Translations under genes and position numbers: made by a program
Shown here: positions 1 through 8,856 of the stretch, piece by piece
Layout: each line of letters opens with the position of its first letter
How positions within the stretch are numbered: position 1 is the first letter of the stretch
DNA from: Neocallimastix lanati (nom. inval.)
Lineage: Eukaryota; Neocallimastigomycota; Neocallimastigomycetes; Neocallimastigales; Neocallimastigaceae
NCBI GenBank assembly: GCA_016946835.1
Contig: JACVTC010000118.1
Location: 240,001 to 252,500, forward strand
DNA: 12,500 nt
Reading direction: 5' to 3'
The notes under the pieces: model-generated
What the model saw: the letters and a program-made list of their open reading frames with translations, nothing else
Told to the model about the DNA's origin: nothing
Databases searched by the model: none

Positions 1-20
1 TATATATTCTTTACATAAAA

Positions 21-23
21 TAG
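21..23 (+). promoter_or_regulatory. possible 3' splice acceptor before the first gene
   Basis: A TAG at 21-23 follows an AT-rich stretch containing a short pyrimidine run (ttcttt). It lies between the in-frame stop at 16-18 and the first ATG. Downstream of this AG the reading frame of the 595-residue protein is open with no stop, so the sequence fits an intron end as well as it fits a 5' leader. Nothing to the left of the window can be seen to decide between the two. Confidence 0.3.
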
Positions 24-36
24 TTCATGTAATGAT

Positions 37-1144
37 ATGATGGATAAAGAAAATAAAAGTAGTAATATTAAGAATGAATCTCATTCATTACCCATAAAAA
101 AGAGAAATAGCCTACCTCCCCAATCATTAGTAACAAAGGATATAAATCTAACCTCACTACAGCCACTCGAATTTTCTTCTCAAAAAGAAAGCAATGACCA
201 TAAAAATGAATCAAATAATAATATTAAATATGGATATAGTAAGAGTGAAATTAATATAAGTACTACAAGTGATGAGAAGGAAGGTTTTAATGGAATAACA
301 AATGAAAAAACAAGCCATGAAGTAATCTCTCATGAAAATTCATTAATAAACTTAAAAAAGAAATTCTACAGTAAATCATTAAACGACGGTCATTTAAATA
401 AAGAATCACAATTTATTAGGAATAAATATTTAAAGAGTCATAGTAACAAAGAAGATATAAGAATAAGAACAAGAAATTCTTATCTTAATTCAGAAGTTAA
501 TAATGAAATAAATAATGATAGTCCCATTTCTGATGAACGTATCAATAGTAAATTTAATAATAATATATATATTGCTAATCTTAATGAAGATGACGATGAC
601 AGTATATCAAAAGGAACGAATAGCTATTATAAAGATAATAGAGTTATACCATTATCCTACGACTATCCTAATACTAACAATGACACATTAGGAATAAGAC
701 CGAAGAAGTACACCGAATCAAGTCAATCTTCCTCAGAATATATTACTATTAAAAATACAAATGATTTTGTTAATGAAAAACAAACGCCATCGCTAAATGA
801 AACATTAATTTCCGATGTTAATGATAATAGTGAAATCGATATATTAGATATCGTTCATCCCATAAATGATATTAGTAATTCTAACATTAACATTAATAGT
901 AATAAAAATGATAACCGTGAAAATTATGTCTATTACATAAAAAATGAAAATGATAATGATGAAGATACTGATACTAATCGTGATGATAATAGCATTACTA
1001 ATAATAATTATAATGATACGAATATTAATAAGGCTTTTAAAGAGAATAATGATAATAAAATTGTAAAGATAGAAAACAAACCATCCGATAAGTATTTAAA
1101 AACTAGAAAATCAAATGATAAATCTAGTATAATTCATCCAATAA

Positions 1145-1184
<40 letters not shown>

Positions 1185-1824
1185 ATTAACTACAAAAGAT
1201 TCAATTAATATTGGTGATTCTGTTTTATTCTCACAAAGACCTAAAAAGTCAATTACCGAAAATCTTGGTTTTGATAATATTCAACAACTTCAAACCGAAT
1301 TTGCTGAATTTATGAAATCTTTCTCTAAGAATAAGGAACACCATGAAGACAAAAAAACAATTAAATCGTATCATTCTCAAAATTCAATAAATGATGATAA
1401 TGGTACCAATCGGAGTATAGGAAAAGACTTTATTCGAATTAATAGTTTTGATTCGGATATAGATTTTTCCTATAATTTTTCTAAAAAGGAAGGCCATTCA
1501 CGAAATGAGAATAAAAATCACAAGAGTAGTCTAAATACTTATCCATTAATCAATTTAAGTAACAGTAATAGTAATAGTAGTAGCAGTAGTAGTAATAGTA
1601 GTAGTAGTAGTAATGATAATCTCAATTTTAGTATTCCAATATTTAATGTTTCAAATAGTTATGATAAAAAAAGTTTAAAGAGTACTAAGTCAGCAAATCA
1701 TGTCAAAAATAATAATCAATCCCTTAATTCTCAAAATAAGAAAGAAATTTTAAATAGTTTTTCCAAAAATATATATACAAATATAATTAAGAAAAATGAT
1801 GAGTATATTCATTTAAATAACTAA
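37..1824 (+). CDS. Asn/Ser-rich disordered protein, function unknown (possibly the 3' exon of a longer gene)
   Basis: This is a 595-codon open frame ending in TAA. I do not recognise the family. The protein is dominated by Asn, Ser, Lys, Asp and Glu and should be largely disordered. Visible features are an acidic patch near residues 184-188, a second Asp/Glu/Asn-rich stretch around 303-317, a run of 12 Asn at 371-382 (all AAT codons), and a Ser/Asn run at about 509-526 (mostly AGT). The least repetitive part is about residues 395-430, which holds a short amphipathic, possibly helical segment (LGFDNIQQLQTEFAEFMKSF) and is the best candidate for a conserved motif. There is no signal peptide, membrane segment or zinc-binding pattern. 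Base composition is clearly richer than the flanks, which supports real coding. An in-frame TAA lies at 16-18, so translation could begin at the ATG pair at 37/40. A TAG that could be a splice acceptor sits between that stop and the ATG, so the true gene may start to the left of the window. Confidence 0.75.
1147..1182 (+). repeat. coding (AAT)12 microsatellite
   Basis: Twelve uninterrupted AAT codons inside the first gene encode 12 consecutive Asn residues (371-382). The absence of synonymous AAC codons points to recent slippage rather than selection on the peptide. The length is likely to vary between strains. Confidence 0.95.
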
Positions 1825-1948
1825 ATTTATTCTACATTAATATAATTCAAACCATTATACTTAAAAAATAATAATAAATAAATAAATAAATAAATAAATT
1901 TTAAAAGTTTAATATAATATAATAAAAATAAAATAAATGTTTCCAATC

Positions 1949-1950
<2 letters not shown>

Positions 1951-1985
<35 letters not shown>
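1951..1985 (+). repeat. poly(A) run of 35
   Basis: Thirty-five consecutive A residues lie about 130 bp after the stop codon of the first gene. The run could be a simple slippage tract or a relic of a reverse-transcribed tail. No retroposed gene body is recognisable before it, so slippage is preferred. Confidence 0.9.
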
Positions 1986-1987
<2 letters not shown>

Positions 1988-2446
1988 TATTTAGCGATAT
2001 TTTTTAAGCATAAGTAATTTATACCCTTGTAATTATAATTATCAAATAAAATATATATATTAAAAAGATAAAATATAGATATATATATAGATATATATTA
2101 TTTATTAATTATTTTTATAAATTATATGTATTGCTATTCTATTTTATTACATATAATATAATATAAAAATATAGTTATCTAATGTAGTCCATGTTAAATT
2201 TTAAAAGAATATAGGATTTATATTCTGTTTATTTTATATATTATCATATTAAGATATTCCAATTAAATACTTTAAGTATTTGTAATTTGTTATACTTTTA
2301 CTGTCAATGATATTTAATAATATTCAAATTATATGTTTAACCTTAAACTATACATATTTATTTATTTATCTATATGTTCATTTATTTATTTATATAATCA
2401 TTTATTTATTTGTTTGTTTATTATTTATTTATTTGTTTGTTTGTTC

Positions 2447-2553
<107 letters not shown>

Positions 2554-2820
2554 AATTTTATAATTTAAAAAAAAATTTTTTTACTCTAGTATTTAATACA
2601 CAAATCGTTCAAACTAAATAATATATAAATATTATTATATATTATTTAATATATTAAAATGTATTTATATATATATTCATCAATTTAAATCCTCATAAAT
2701 CATTAATTTTCGTATGAAAAAAAAAATATATTTATATATATATTTTTCGTTATTAAAATTTGTTTTAATTGATTGTTGATTAATTAAAAAAAAAGATAAA
2801 AAATATATGTATATATAAAA

Positions 2821-3376
2821 ATGCCATTGCCAACTAAAATTTTATTAGAAAAAGCTACTACTCCATTCTGGAAAGCAGCTGGTGTTAGGTAATAATATTA
2901 ATATATTTTAACAATTTTTAATTTTATATTTTTATTAATAACTGTAAATTTTTTTTTTTTTTTTTTATAATAATTACTATAATTAATAATAATTAAAACA
3001 AAAATTAAAACAGTTACTTAGAAGTTTTAAGTATTTCAACTCGTGCCTTACAAAACTCTTTAAAACCAGAACATTTAAAATATTATTTAAATAGAGAAGA
3101 TGGTATTAAGATTAATAGAGATAATTTAAATAAAAGTCTTCCAGACAATGTAAGTAGTTTTATTTTGATTATGAATAAATTTCATAATTACCGATTATTA
3201 TAATAATTAAACTATTTAATAATATATGATTAAATGTAATATTATAATTAAATAATTATTATATATATTTTTTATTAATAACATATTTTTTTTCAATTAA
3301 TTTCAATTTATTTATATTTATATGCAAAAAAAAAAAAAAAAAAAAAAAATAGAACGATGATTCTAGTAGTAATTAA
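2821..3376 (+). CDS. ATP15: mitochondrial-type F1 ATP synthase epsilon subunit (Atp15/ATP5F1E family), three exons
   Basis: Exons 2821-2888, 3014-3149 and 3353-3376 join to a 75-residue protein. It matches the small epsilon subunit of the eukaryotic F1 central stalk (about 50-70 residues in most species), which binds gamma and delta in the organelle matrix. The family signature is plain: W17-K-A-A-G-V-S-Y24, a helix ending in L39-K-P-E, and a charged tail. Ser23 is encoded across intron 1. The N-terminus is longer than in yeast by a short basic/hydrophobic stretch (MPLPTKILLEKATTPF). Exon 3 adds only NDDSSSN and TAA. Both introns start with GT, end with AG and keep the frame. Failing to splice intron 2 would add 17 codons before a stop, a weaker model because that part is typical non-coding AT. 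The start ATG is preceded by an A-rich leader, a favourable context. The family assignment is firm. The exact 3' end is slightly less certain. Confidence 0.88.
2889..3013 (+). other. intron 1 of the ATP synthase epsilon gene
   Basis: This 125-bp GT-AG intron starts GTAATA and ends ACAG. It interrupts the Ser23 codon after its second base. It contains a 19-T tract and almost no G or C, in contrast to the flanking exons. Joining its ends restores the conserved A-G-V-S-Y-L stretch of the family. Confidence 0.9.
3150..3352 (+). other. intron 2 of the ATP synthase epsilon gene
   Basis: This 203-bp intron begins with the consensus-like GTAAGT and ends in a long A run followed by TAG. It lies between codons (phase 0), after Asn68. 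The acceptor at 3351-3352 opens an 8-codon terminal exon ending in TAA. A run of A in place of a pyrimidine tract is unusual, so the acceptor choice is probable rather than certain. Confidence 0.75.
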
Positions 3377-4023
3377 AGAAATAATTAAAGAAATAAAGTA
3401 ATAATCTAGAAAATTTGTATTAAAAAAATAATAAATAAATTAATAATATTAAAAATAATAAAAGAATAAAAGAATCAATAATTATAAGTATTAGATATAT
3501 AGTTATATAAGAAATAAAAAAAAAATAAAAAAAATATAATACTATTATAATATAATTTGAATCATGTAAAGAAAATGTTTTTTCTTATATAATTCATTTT
3601 AAAATTTTAAAAATATATTTAAATATTATAAAAAATAATATTGATAGAAAAAAAAAAATTAAAAAAATAAAAAATAAAAAATCGTAGAAATATAAAAATA
3701 AATTAATTATTTAATTCAATTTTAAATTATATTTTTATACTATTCTTATCTTTTTTGTTATTATTATGATTATTTTATTTAATAGCTACAGCTTTAAAAA
3801 CTAGTACCATTAATTTTTATGTTATTATTATATATTTATTTATCAATCGATCATTCATTCATTCATTCGTTAATTTATTTATTTAATGATTCTTTTTTTT
3901 TTTTTTTTTTTAATTCTATTGATAGAAAATTTGTTTCAGAGAAAAAAAAAAAATCTTTTTTTTAACCTTCATATATATTAATTTTTTAGTATTCATAAAA
4001 TTAATGATAAAGATGTAAAAGTT

Positions 4024-4093
4024 ATTAATAAAAATATTTAATATTATTTTTTTTTCTATTTAATTTTTATTAATAAAAATATTTAATATTATT
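4024..4093 (+). repeat. 25-bp direct repeat, two copies
   Basis: The same 25 bases, beginning attaataaaaatattt, occur at 4024-4048 and 4069-4093. Similar T-rich filler follows each copy. It looks like a local tandem duplication of about 45 bp. Confidence 0.75.
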
Positions 4094-4437
4094 ATTTTTT
4101 TTATTTATTTTTATTTATATTATAAATTTTAAAAGAAAATTTTTGTTTTATATTATAAAACTTATTAATAAAAATATAATAATAAAAATAGTTAATAGAA
4201 AATATATCAAAATGAAAGATGAAAGAATATATTTCAAAATCTAAATTAATTTTTTGGATATTTTATTATTTTATAATATTATTAATAATTTTATAAGAAA
4301 TAGAATAAATATTAATATATACATATATATATTAATAATTTTAAATATTTATTCTTATAGATAAAAAAAATATGGCATATTTGTTTTTCATTATTCAATA
4401 TTTCAATAGATATTATTAAAACTATTTGTCTATATTA

Positions 4438-4494
4438 CCTATATTCTTAAACTAATAGATAAATAATTTTAATAATATATATTTAGAATATAGG
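4438..4494. repeat. imperfect inverted repeat, 13-bp arms
   Basis: The arm at 4438-4451 (cctatattcttaaa) is the reverse complement of 4482-4494 (tttagaatatagg) apart from one extra base. The loop is about 30 bases. Both arms carry G/C bases, so chance pairing is less likely than for pure AT arms. No transposon terminal features or target duplication could be seen. Confidence 0.55.
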
Positions 4495-4636
4495 TTTAAT
4501 TAACTATTGTCTTTTTACTAATTAACACTTATAAATTATAAAGTTATATACGTTTATTATGAGTAAATATAATTAACATAAAACAGTTTGACAGTTGGTT
4601 AAATAAATAAAAAATAATATATTTTCAATAAAATTG

Positions 4637-4641
4637 AAAAA

Positions 4642-4692
<51 letters not shown>
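4637..4692 (+). repeat. poly(A) run joined to an (AT)n dinucleotide tract
   Basis: An A run of 23 (4637-4659) passes directly into about 16 AT dinucleotides and then a T run. The dinucleotide part is self-complementary and could extrude as a cruciform. No gene is associated with it. Confidence 0.9.
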
Positions 4693-4694
<2 letters not shown>

Positions 4695-5040
4695 TTTTTT
4701 TTGTCAATAGATTTTACTATTTGGTAGTCTTCTTTGTAGAAAAAGAGTTTCTTTATTTATAATTTTCTATATTTTGATATTTCCCATTGTATTATTTATC
4801 TCAAATATTCTTTTTTCTATATGTTTTTTTTTTTTTTTTTTTTTTTCAATTTTTTTAATTTTTAACATAATTTTTATAATTTTTCTTATTATACAGTTAC
4901 ATAACACATTAATCAATGATATAGTTTGAACAGTTATATAAATCTTGAAGATAATTCTATTTATTATTTTAAAGTTATTAAAAAAAGATTTTATATCTAT
5001 AATAATTATTAATTTTATTTATATTATTCCTTTGTATATT

Positions 5041-5495
5041 AAAATTATAATTATTTATTTATTTATTTATTATTTATTTATTAATATACTTATTTATTAA
5101 TTTATTATCTATTAATTTATTTATTATTTATTTATTTATTTATTATTTAATTATTTATTATTTATTATTTATTATTTATTTAATTATTTATTTAATATTT
5201 AATTATTTATTATTTATTATTCATTATTTATTATTTATTATTTATTATATATTATATATTATTTATTATTTATTATTTATTATTTATTATTTATATTTAT
5301 TATTTATTATTTATTTATTATTTATTATTTATTACTTATTATTGATTATTTATTATTTATTATTTATTATTTATTATTTATTATTTATTATTATTTAATT
5401 ATTTATTATTTATTATTTATTATATATAATTATTATTTATTATTTATTATTTAATTATTTATTATTTATTATTTAATTATTTATTTATTATTTTA
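5041..5495 (+). repeat. TTATTTA heptamer / TTTA tetramer satellite, block A
   Basis: The block begins as TTTA tetramers and becomes dominated by the 7-bp unit TTATTTA, with scattered shorter or altered units. It is the T-rich strand of the same heptamer that appears on the opposite strand at 5722-6226, so the two form the arms of a large imperfect inverted repeat with a spacer of about 225 bp. The block is degenerate compared with 8415-8750, suggesting an older array. Confidence 0.9.
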
Positions 5496-5721
5496 TTTAA
5501 ACTTCTGTTTTTTTAATTAATATATCTTTTCAATCTGACTTGACTAATTTGTTGTTGATTTTTTATGGAATTTTTTTTTTTAATTATTTCAAAAAAAAAA
5601 AAATTCTAACCAATAAAATTAAATATATCTTTGTGTTACTTTTTTTTAAGCAAAACCTTAATTATAATAATAAATAAACTTTAAAAATAATTAAATAATA
5701 AATAAAAACTAATTGAATAAT

Positions 5722-6226
5722 TAAATAATAAATAATAAATAATATATAATAAATAATAAATAATAAATAATAAATAATAAATAATAAATAATAATAAATA
5801 ATAAATAATAAATAATAAATAATAAATAATAAATAATAATAAATAATAATAAATAATAAATAAATAATAAATAATAAATAATAAATAATAAATAATAAAT
5901 AATAAATAATAATAAATAATAAATAAGAAATAATAAATAATAAATAATAAATAATAAATAATAAATAATAAATAATAAATAATAAATAATAAATAAGAAA
6001 TAAGAAATAAGAAATAAGAAATAATAAATAATAAATAATAAATAATAAATAATAAATAATAAATAATAAATAAATAATAATAAATAATAAATAAATAATA
6101 AATAATAAATAATAAATAATAAATAATAAATAATAAATAATAAATAATAATAAATAATAAATAATAAATAAATAATAAATAATAAATAATTAATAATAAA
6201 TAATAGTTATTAAATAATAAATATTA
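5722..6226 (-). repeat. TAATAAA heptamer satellite, block B (inverted relative to block A)
   Basis: About 500 bp of TAATAAA units, the reverse complement of the TTATTTA heptamer, with occasional 3-bp and 4-bp offsets. A G-bearing variant unit, TAAGAAA, occurs once at 5924-5930 and then as four adjacent copies at 5994-6021. The first of those four lies exactly ten units (70 bp) after the single copy. This pattern shows that variants arise and spread locally within the array. The strand rich in A carries frequent TAA stops, so no ORF arises here. Confidence 0.92.
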
Positions 6227-6639
6227 AATAATTGATAGTAAATAACAGATTATAAACATAATAAATAAAAAAGAAAAGTATAAGTAATATATAATAATAA
6301 ATAATAAATATAAATAACAAATAATATGATAAAATAAAAAATTGAAATAATAATATAAAACTGTTTTTTTCTTTTATTTGGTATTAATTTTTGAATTGTG
6401 AATTTATCAATTTGATACAAATTTTAACCAAAATCCTTCTAAAAATAAGATAGATTGATAAAGGATTAAATATAACTTATGCTAAAAATAGAATAATTAA
6501 TACTTTCATTTGTCGAATAATGGAATATTTCATTATTCCTTTTAATACTAATTATCGTCATCATCATCATCATTATTATTATTATTATTATTATTTATTG
6601 CTTTTATCATCATATCATCATAATTATTATTATTATATT
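6227..6639. other. unique AT-rich island between satellite blocks, with two short hairpins
   Basis: This stretch has a more varied base mix than the satellites. It contains an inverted repeat with arms 6432-6438 (aatcctt) and 6461-6467 (aaggatt), and another with perfect 8-bp arms 6515-6522 (gaataatg) and 6531-6538 (cattattc) around an 8-base loop. A (CAT) and (TAT) trinucleotide run follows from about 6559. An ATG at 6520 opens a frame through the next satellite, but its product is only H/Y/L/I repeats and is not credible as a gene. Confidence 0.55.
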
Positions 6640-6913
6640 ATTTATTATTTATTATTATTTATTATATATTATTATTTATTATTTATTATATATTATTATA
6701 TTATTATATTATTATATTATTATATTATTATATTATTATATTATTTATTATTTATTATTTATTATTTATTATTTATTATTATTTATTATTTATTATTTAT
6801 TATTTATTATTTATTATTTATTATTTATTATTTATTATATATTATTTATTATTTATTATTTAATTATTCAATTAGTTTTTATTATTTAATTATTTATTAT
6901 TTATTATATATAA
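6640..6913 (+). repeat. TTATTTA heptamer / TTA satellite, block C
   Basis: A mixed array of TTATTTA heptamers and 5- to 6-bp ATATT-type units in the same orientation as block A. It ends near 6913 before an A run. It lies downstream of the A-rich block B, so it could pair with B as block A can. Confidence 0.9.
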
Positions 6914-7480
6914 TTATTATTAAAAAAAAAAAAAAAACTATGACGTGATTTGTTGTGTATTGCATTTTAATAGAAGACAAATACACAGTTTCAATAAAAA
7001 TTATCATTAAATACCTTTACTTCTTATATTATTACTTTAATATTATTATGTTTATTTAATATTTATTTATTAAAAAAAAAAAATAGTAATATAAAAAAAA
7101 TTATATTATAATATTTATTAAGAATTACACCCTAAATTATTTAAAACAAATTATAATTTAAAAGCAATTTTATCTTTTTTAAATTTAAATAATTCTTAAT
7201 AAGAAAAAAAAAAACATATAAAACTTTATTTTAATTATTATTATATTTATATCATTTTTAAAAGCTGTATTATACTTTAGATGAATAGAAATTTTATGAT
7301 TATTAATATTATTATTACCATCATTATTATGGCTACATATATATTTTTTGTTAACTTTTTTTTTATATTTTAACAAATTGAATAGTTTAATTTATAATTA
7401 TATAATTATATACATCAAAAGGAAATATATAAAAAAAAATTTTTAATTGTATAATAGAATTTTATATTTTATATTTAAAT
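6914..7480. other. AT-rich spacer, no gene supported
   Basis: This spacer starts with an A run and a short island (about 6938-7010) containing an inverted repeat with 8-bp arms, 6954-6961 (tgtgtatt) and 6980-6987 (aatacaca). The rest is A/T with T and A runs. A 63-codon minus-strand frame at 7185-7376 encodes Asn/Ile/Lys/Phe-rich filler of the kind expected by chance in this composition, and I do not call it a gene. Confidence 0.6.
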
Positions 7481-7693
7481 AAACGTACTATTACAATTTA
7501 TCATTATTATTATTATTATTTATGGTTAAGATAATAACTGAAATAATTCAATAAACATACTATTACAATTTATCATTATTATTATTATTATTTATGGTTA
7601 AGATAATAACTGAAATAATTCAATAAACATACTATTACAATTTATCATTATTATTATTATTATTTATGGTTAAGATAATAACTGAAATAATTC
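7481..7693 (+). repeat. 72-bp minisatellite, three copies
   Basis: Copies start at 7481, 7553 and 7625; the last stops 3 bp short. I see one substitution among them: the first reads aaacgtac where the others read aaacatac. Each copy contains an inner (ATT)6 run of the same length. Microsatellites drift quickly, so equal inner runs imply very recent duplication or gene-conversion-like homogenisation. Although 72 is divisible by three, every forward frame contains a stop in each unit, so this is not a protein repeat. Confidence 0.95.
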
Positions 7694-7853
7694 TTTTTTT
7701 AAAACTAATTATAACTTTAATAATTAATTAAGAATAATACTTAAGCATGATTAATTAATTTTTAACTTTTAAAAAAAAAATTTAAATAAAAATTTAAATA
7801 AAAAATTAAATATAAAATAAATATAAAATAAAAATAACAATAAATATAAATAT
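7694..7853. other. short AT-rich spacer
   Basis: A/T-only DNA between two tandem repeats, with aaaataaa-type strings grading into ATAAAT repeats. I see no feature in it. Confidence 0.6.
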
Positions 7854-7907
7854 AAATATAAATATAATTAGAAATATAAATATAATTAGAAATATAAATA
7901 TAATTAG
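7854..7907 (+). repeat. 18-bp tandem repeat, three perfect copies
   Basis: The unit aaatataaatataattag occurs three times without a mismatch at 7854-7871, 7872-7889 and 7890-7907. Degenerate ATAAAT units precede it. The single G per unit marks the register. Confidence 0.92.
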
Positions 7908-8414
7908 AAATCTATAACTAATTAACCTAATATCAATTAAATTAAAATAATGCTTTAAATTAAATAATGTTTTTTCTTTATCTTTTTTATTATATTTTTA
8001 TTTTTATTTTAAATAATAAACCTTCTGATATATGGTACATGAAAAAAATTCAATTAGATAATATCATTAATTAATAAATAGGTTATTTTAATAAAAGAAA
8101 ATTATTTATATTCTTCTTTAATAACTATTTACAATTACAAATGCATTGACTATTAAAATTTTATATTTAGTAATTAAATAATTTTGATTTTCTTTTTTTT
8201 TTTTTTTTTTTTAATTTTGTTATTTTAACAATAATCATAGTTTTGATACAGAGGATCATTAATGAATTAAAACTTAAATTTTAAAATTCATGAAATGAAT
8301 TGGTAGTTGTCAAATCTATATTTTATTTCCATTTGACTTTGATTATAATTTTAATAATAAGTAATAATTTATTCATTACAACTAATATTTAATAGGTTAT
8401 TTATTATTATTATT
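7908..8414. other. AT-rich spacer with a locally structured island near 8260-8340
   Basis: Most of this is unremarkable A/T, with a 20-T run near 8192-8211. The island at about 8230-8345 has more G and C. It contains two adjacent hairpins: arms 8285-8291 and 8295-8301 (aattcat/atgaatt, 3-base loop), and arms 8309-8315 and 8331-8337 (gtcaaat/atttgac, 15-base loop). No frame of useful length crosses it. It could be chance, a decayed mobile element or a small structured RNA, and nothing visible separates these. Confidence 0.45.
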
Positions 8415-8750
8415 ATTATTATTATTTATTATTTATTATTTATTATTTATTATTTATTATTTATTATTTATTATTTATTATTTATTATTTATTATTTATT
8501 ATTTATTATTTATTATTTATTATTTATTATTTATTATTTATTATTTATTATTTATTATTTATTATTTATTATTTATTATTTATTATTTATTATTTATTAT
8601 TTATTATTTATTATTTATTATTTATTATTTATTATTTATTATTTATTATTTATTATTTATTATTTATTATTTATTATTTATTATTTATTATTTATTATTT
8701 ATTATTTATTATTTATTATTTATTATTTATTATTTATTATTTATTATTTA
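8415..8750 (+). repeat. near-perfect TTATTTA heptamer satellite, block D
   Basis: About 335 bp, roughly 47 units, of the 7-bp repeat with no interruption I can find. A short TTA trinucleotide run from about 8398 leads into it. It is the cleanest of the four heptamer blocks. No forward frame contains a stop; the frames would encode an endless L-F-I-I-Y-Y cycle and are not coding. Confidence 0.95.
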
Positions 8751-8798
8751 TAATTTATTTTTTAATTAATTATTTATTTATTATTGATATTTATTTTT

Positions 8799-8819
8799 AA
8801 AAAAGGATTGTCCTTTTTT
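8799..8819. repeat. perfect 9-bp stem hairpin after the heptamer block
   Basis: The bases at 8799-8807 (aaaaaagga) and 8811-8819 (tcctttttt) are exact reverse complements around a TTG loop, and T residues continue to 8825. A second inverted repeat (8831-8839 with 8848-8856) follows at once. The shape resembles a bacterial terminator or an RNA polymerase III stop, but no transcript is evident. Confidence 0.55.
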
Positions 8820-8856
8820 TTTTTTCATTTATAAATATTGAATTAAAAATATTTAT

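Larger units (their letters stand above)
3377..5040. other. AT-rich intergenic DNA without recognisable genes
   Basis: No exon-like composition, long frame or RNA gene is visible on either strand. The contents are a 25-bp direct repeat (4024-4048 and 4069-4093, 45 bp apart), an imperfect inverted repeat (4438-4451 with 4482-4494), an ATTC tetramer patch near 3854-3870, T runs near 3893-3910 and 4827-4846, and an A run followed by an AT dinucleotide tract at 4637-4692. The first few hundred bases presumably hold the 3' UTR of the ATP synthase gene, but its end cannot be placed. Confidence 0.65.

Noticed and set aside
4553-4605. Possible mini-exon after an ACAG near 4586
   Set aside because: It would encode only about seven residues before a stop, with no supporting upstream exon or branch site.
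6520-6948. 142-codon plus-strand frame rich in H, Y, L and I
   Set aside because: It runs through CAT/TAT trinucleotides and the TTATTTA satellite, which contains no stop on this strand. The product is an artefact of the repeat.
7185-7376. 63-codon minus-strand frame
   Set aside because: The product is Asn/Ile/Lys/Phe filler matching local base composition, with no G/C rise, splice signal or recognisable motif.
7481-7693. 72-bp tandem repeat as a CRISPR-like array or coding repeat
   Set aside because: There are no alternating repeat and spacer segments, as the whole 72 bp is repeated, and each forward frame has a stop in every unit.
8799-8825. Hairpin plus T run as a rho-independent terminator
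   Set aside because: The context is eukaryotic, the stem is mostly A-T, and there is no gene or transcript leading into it.
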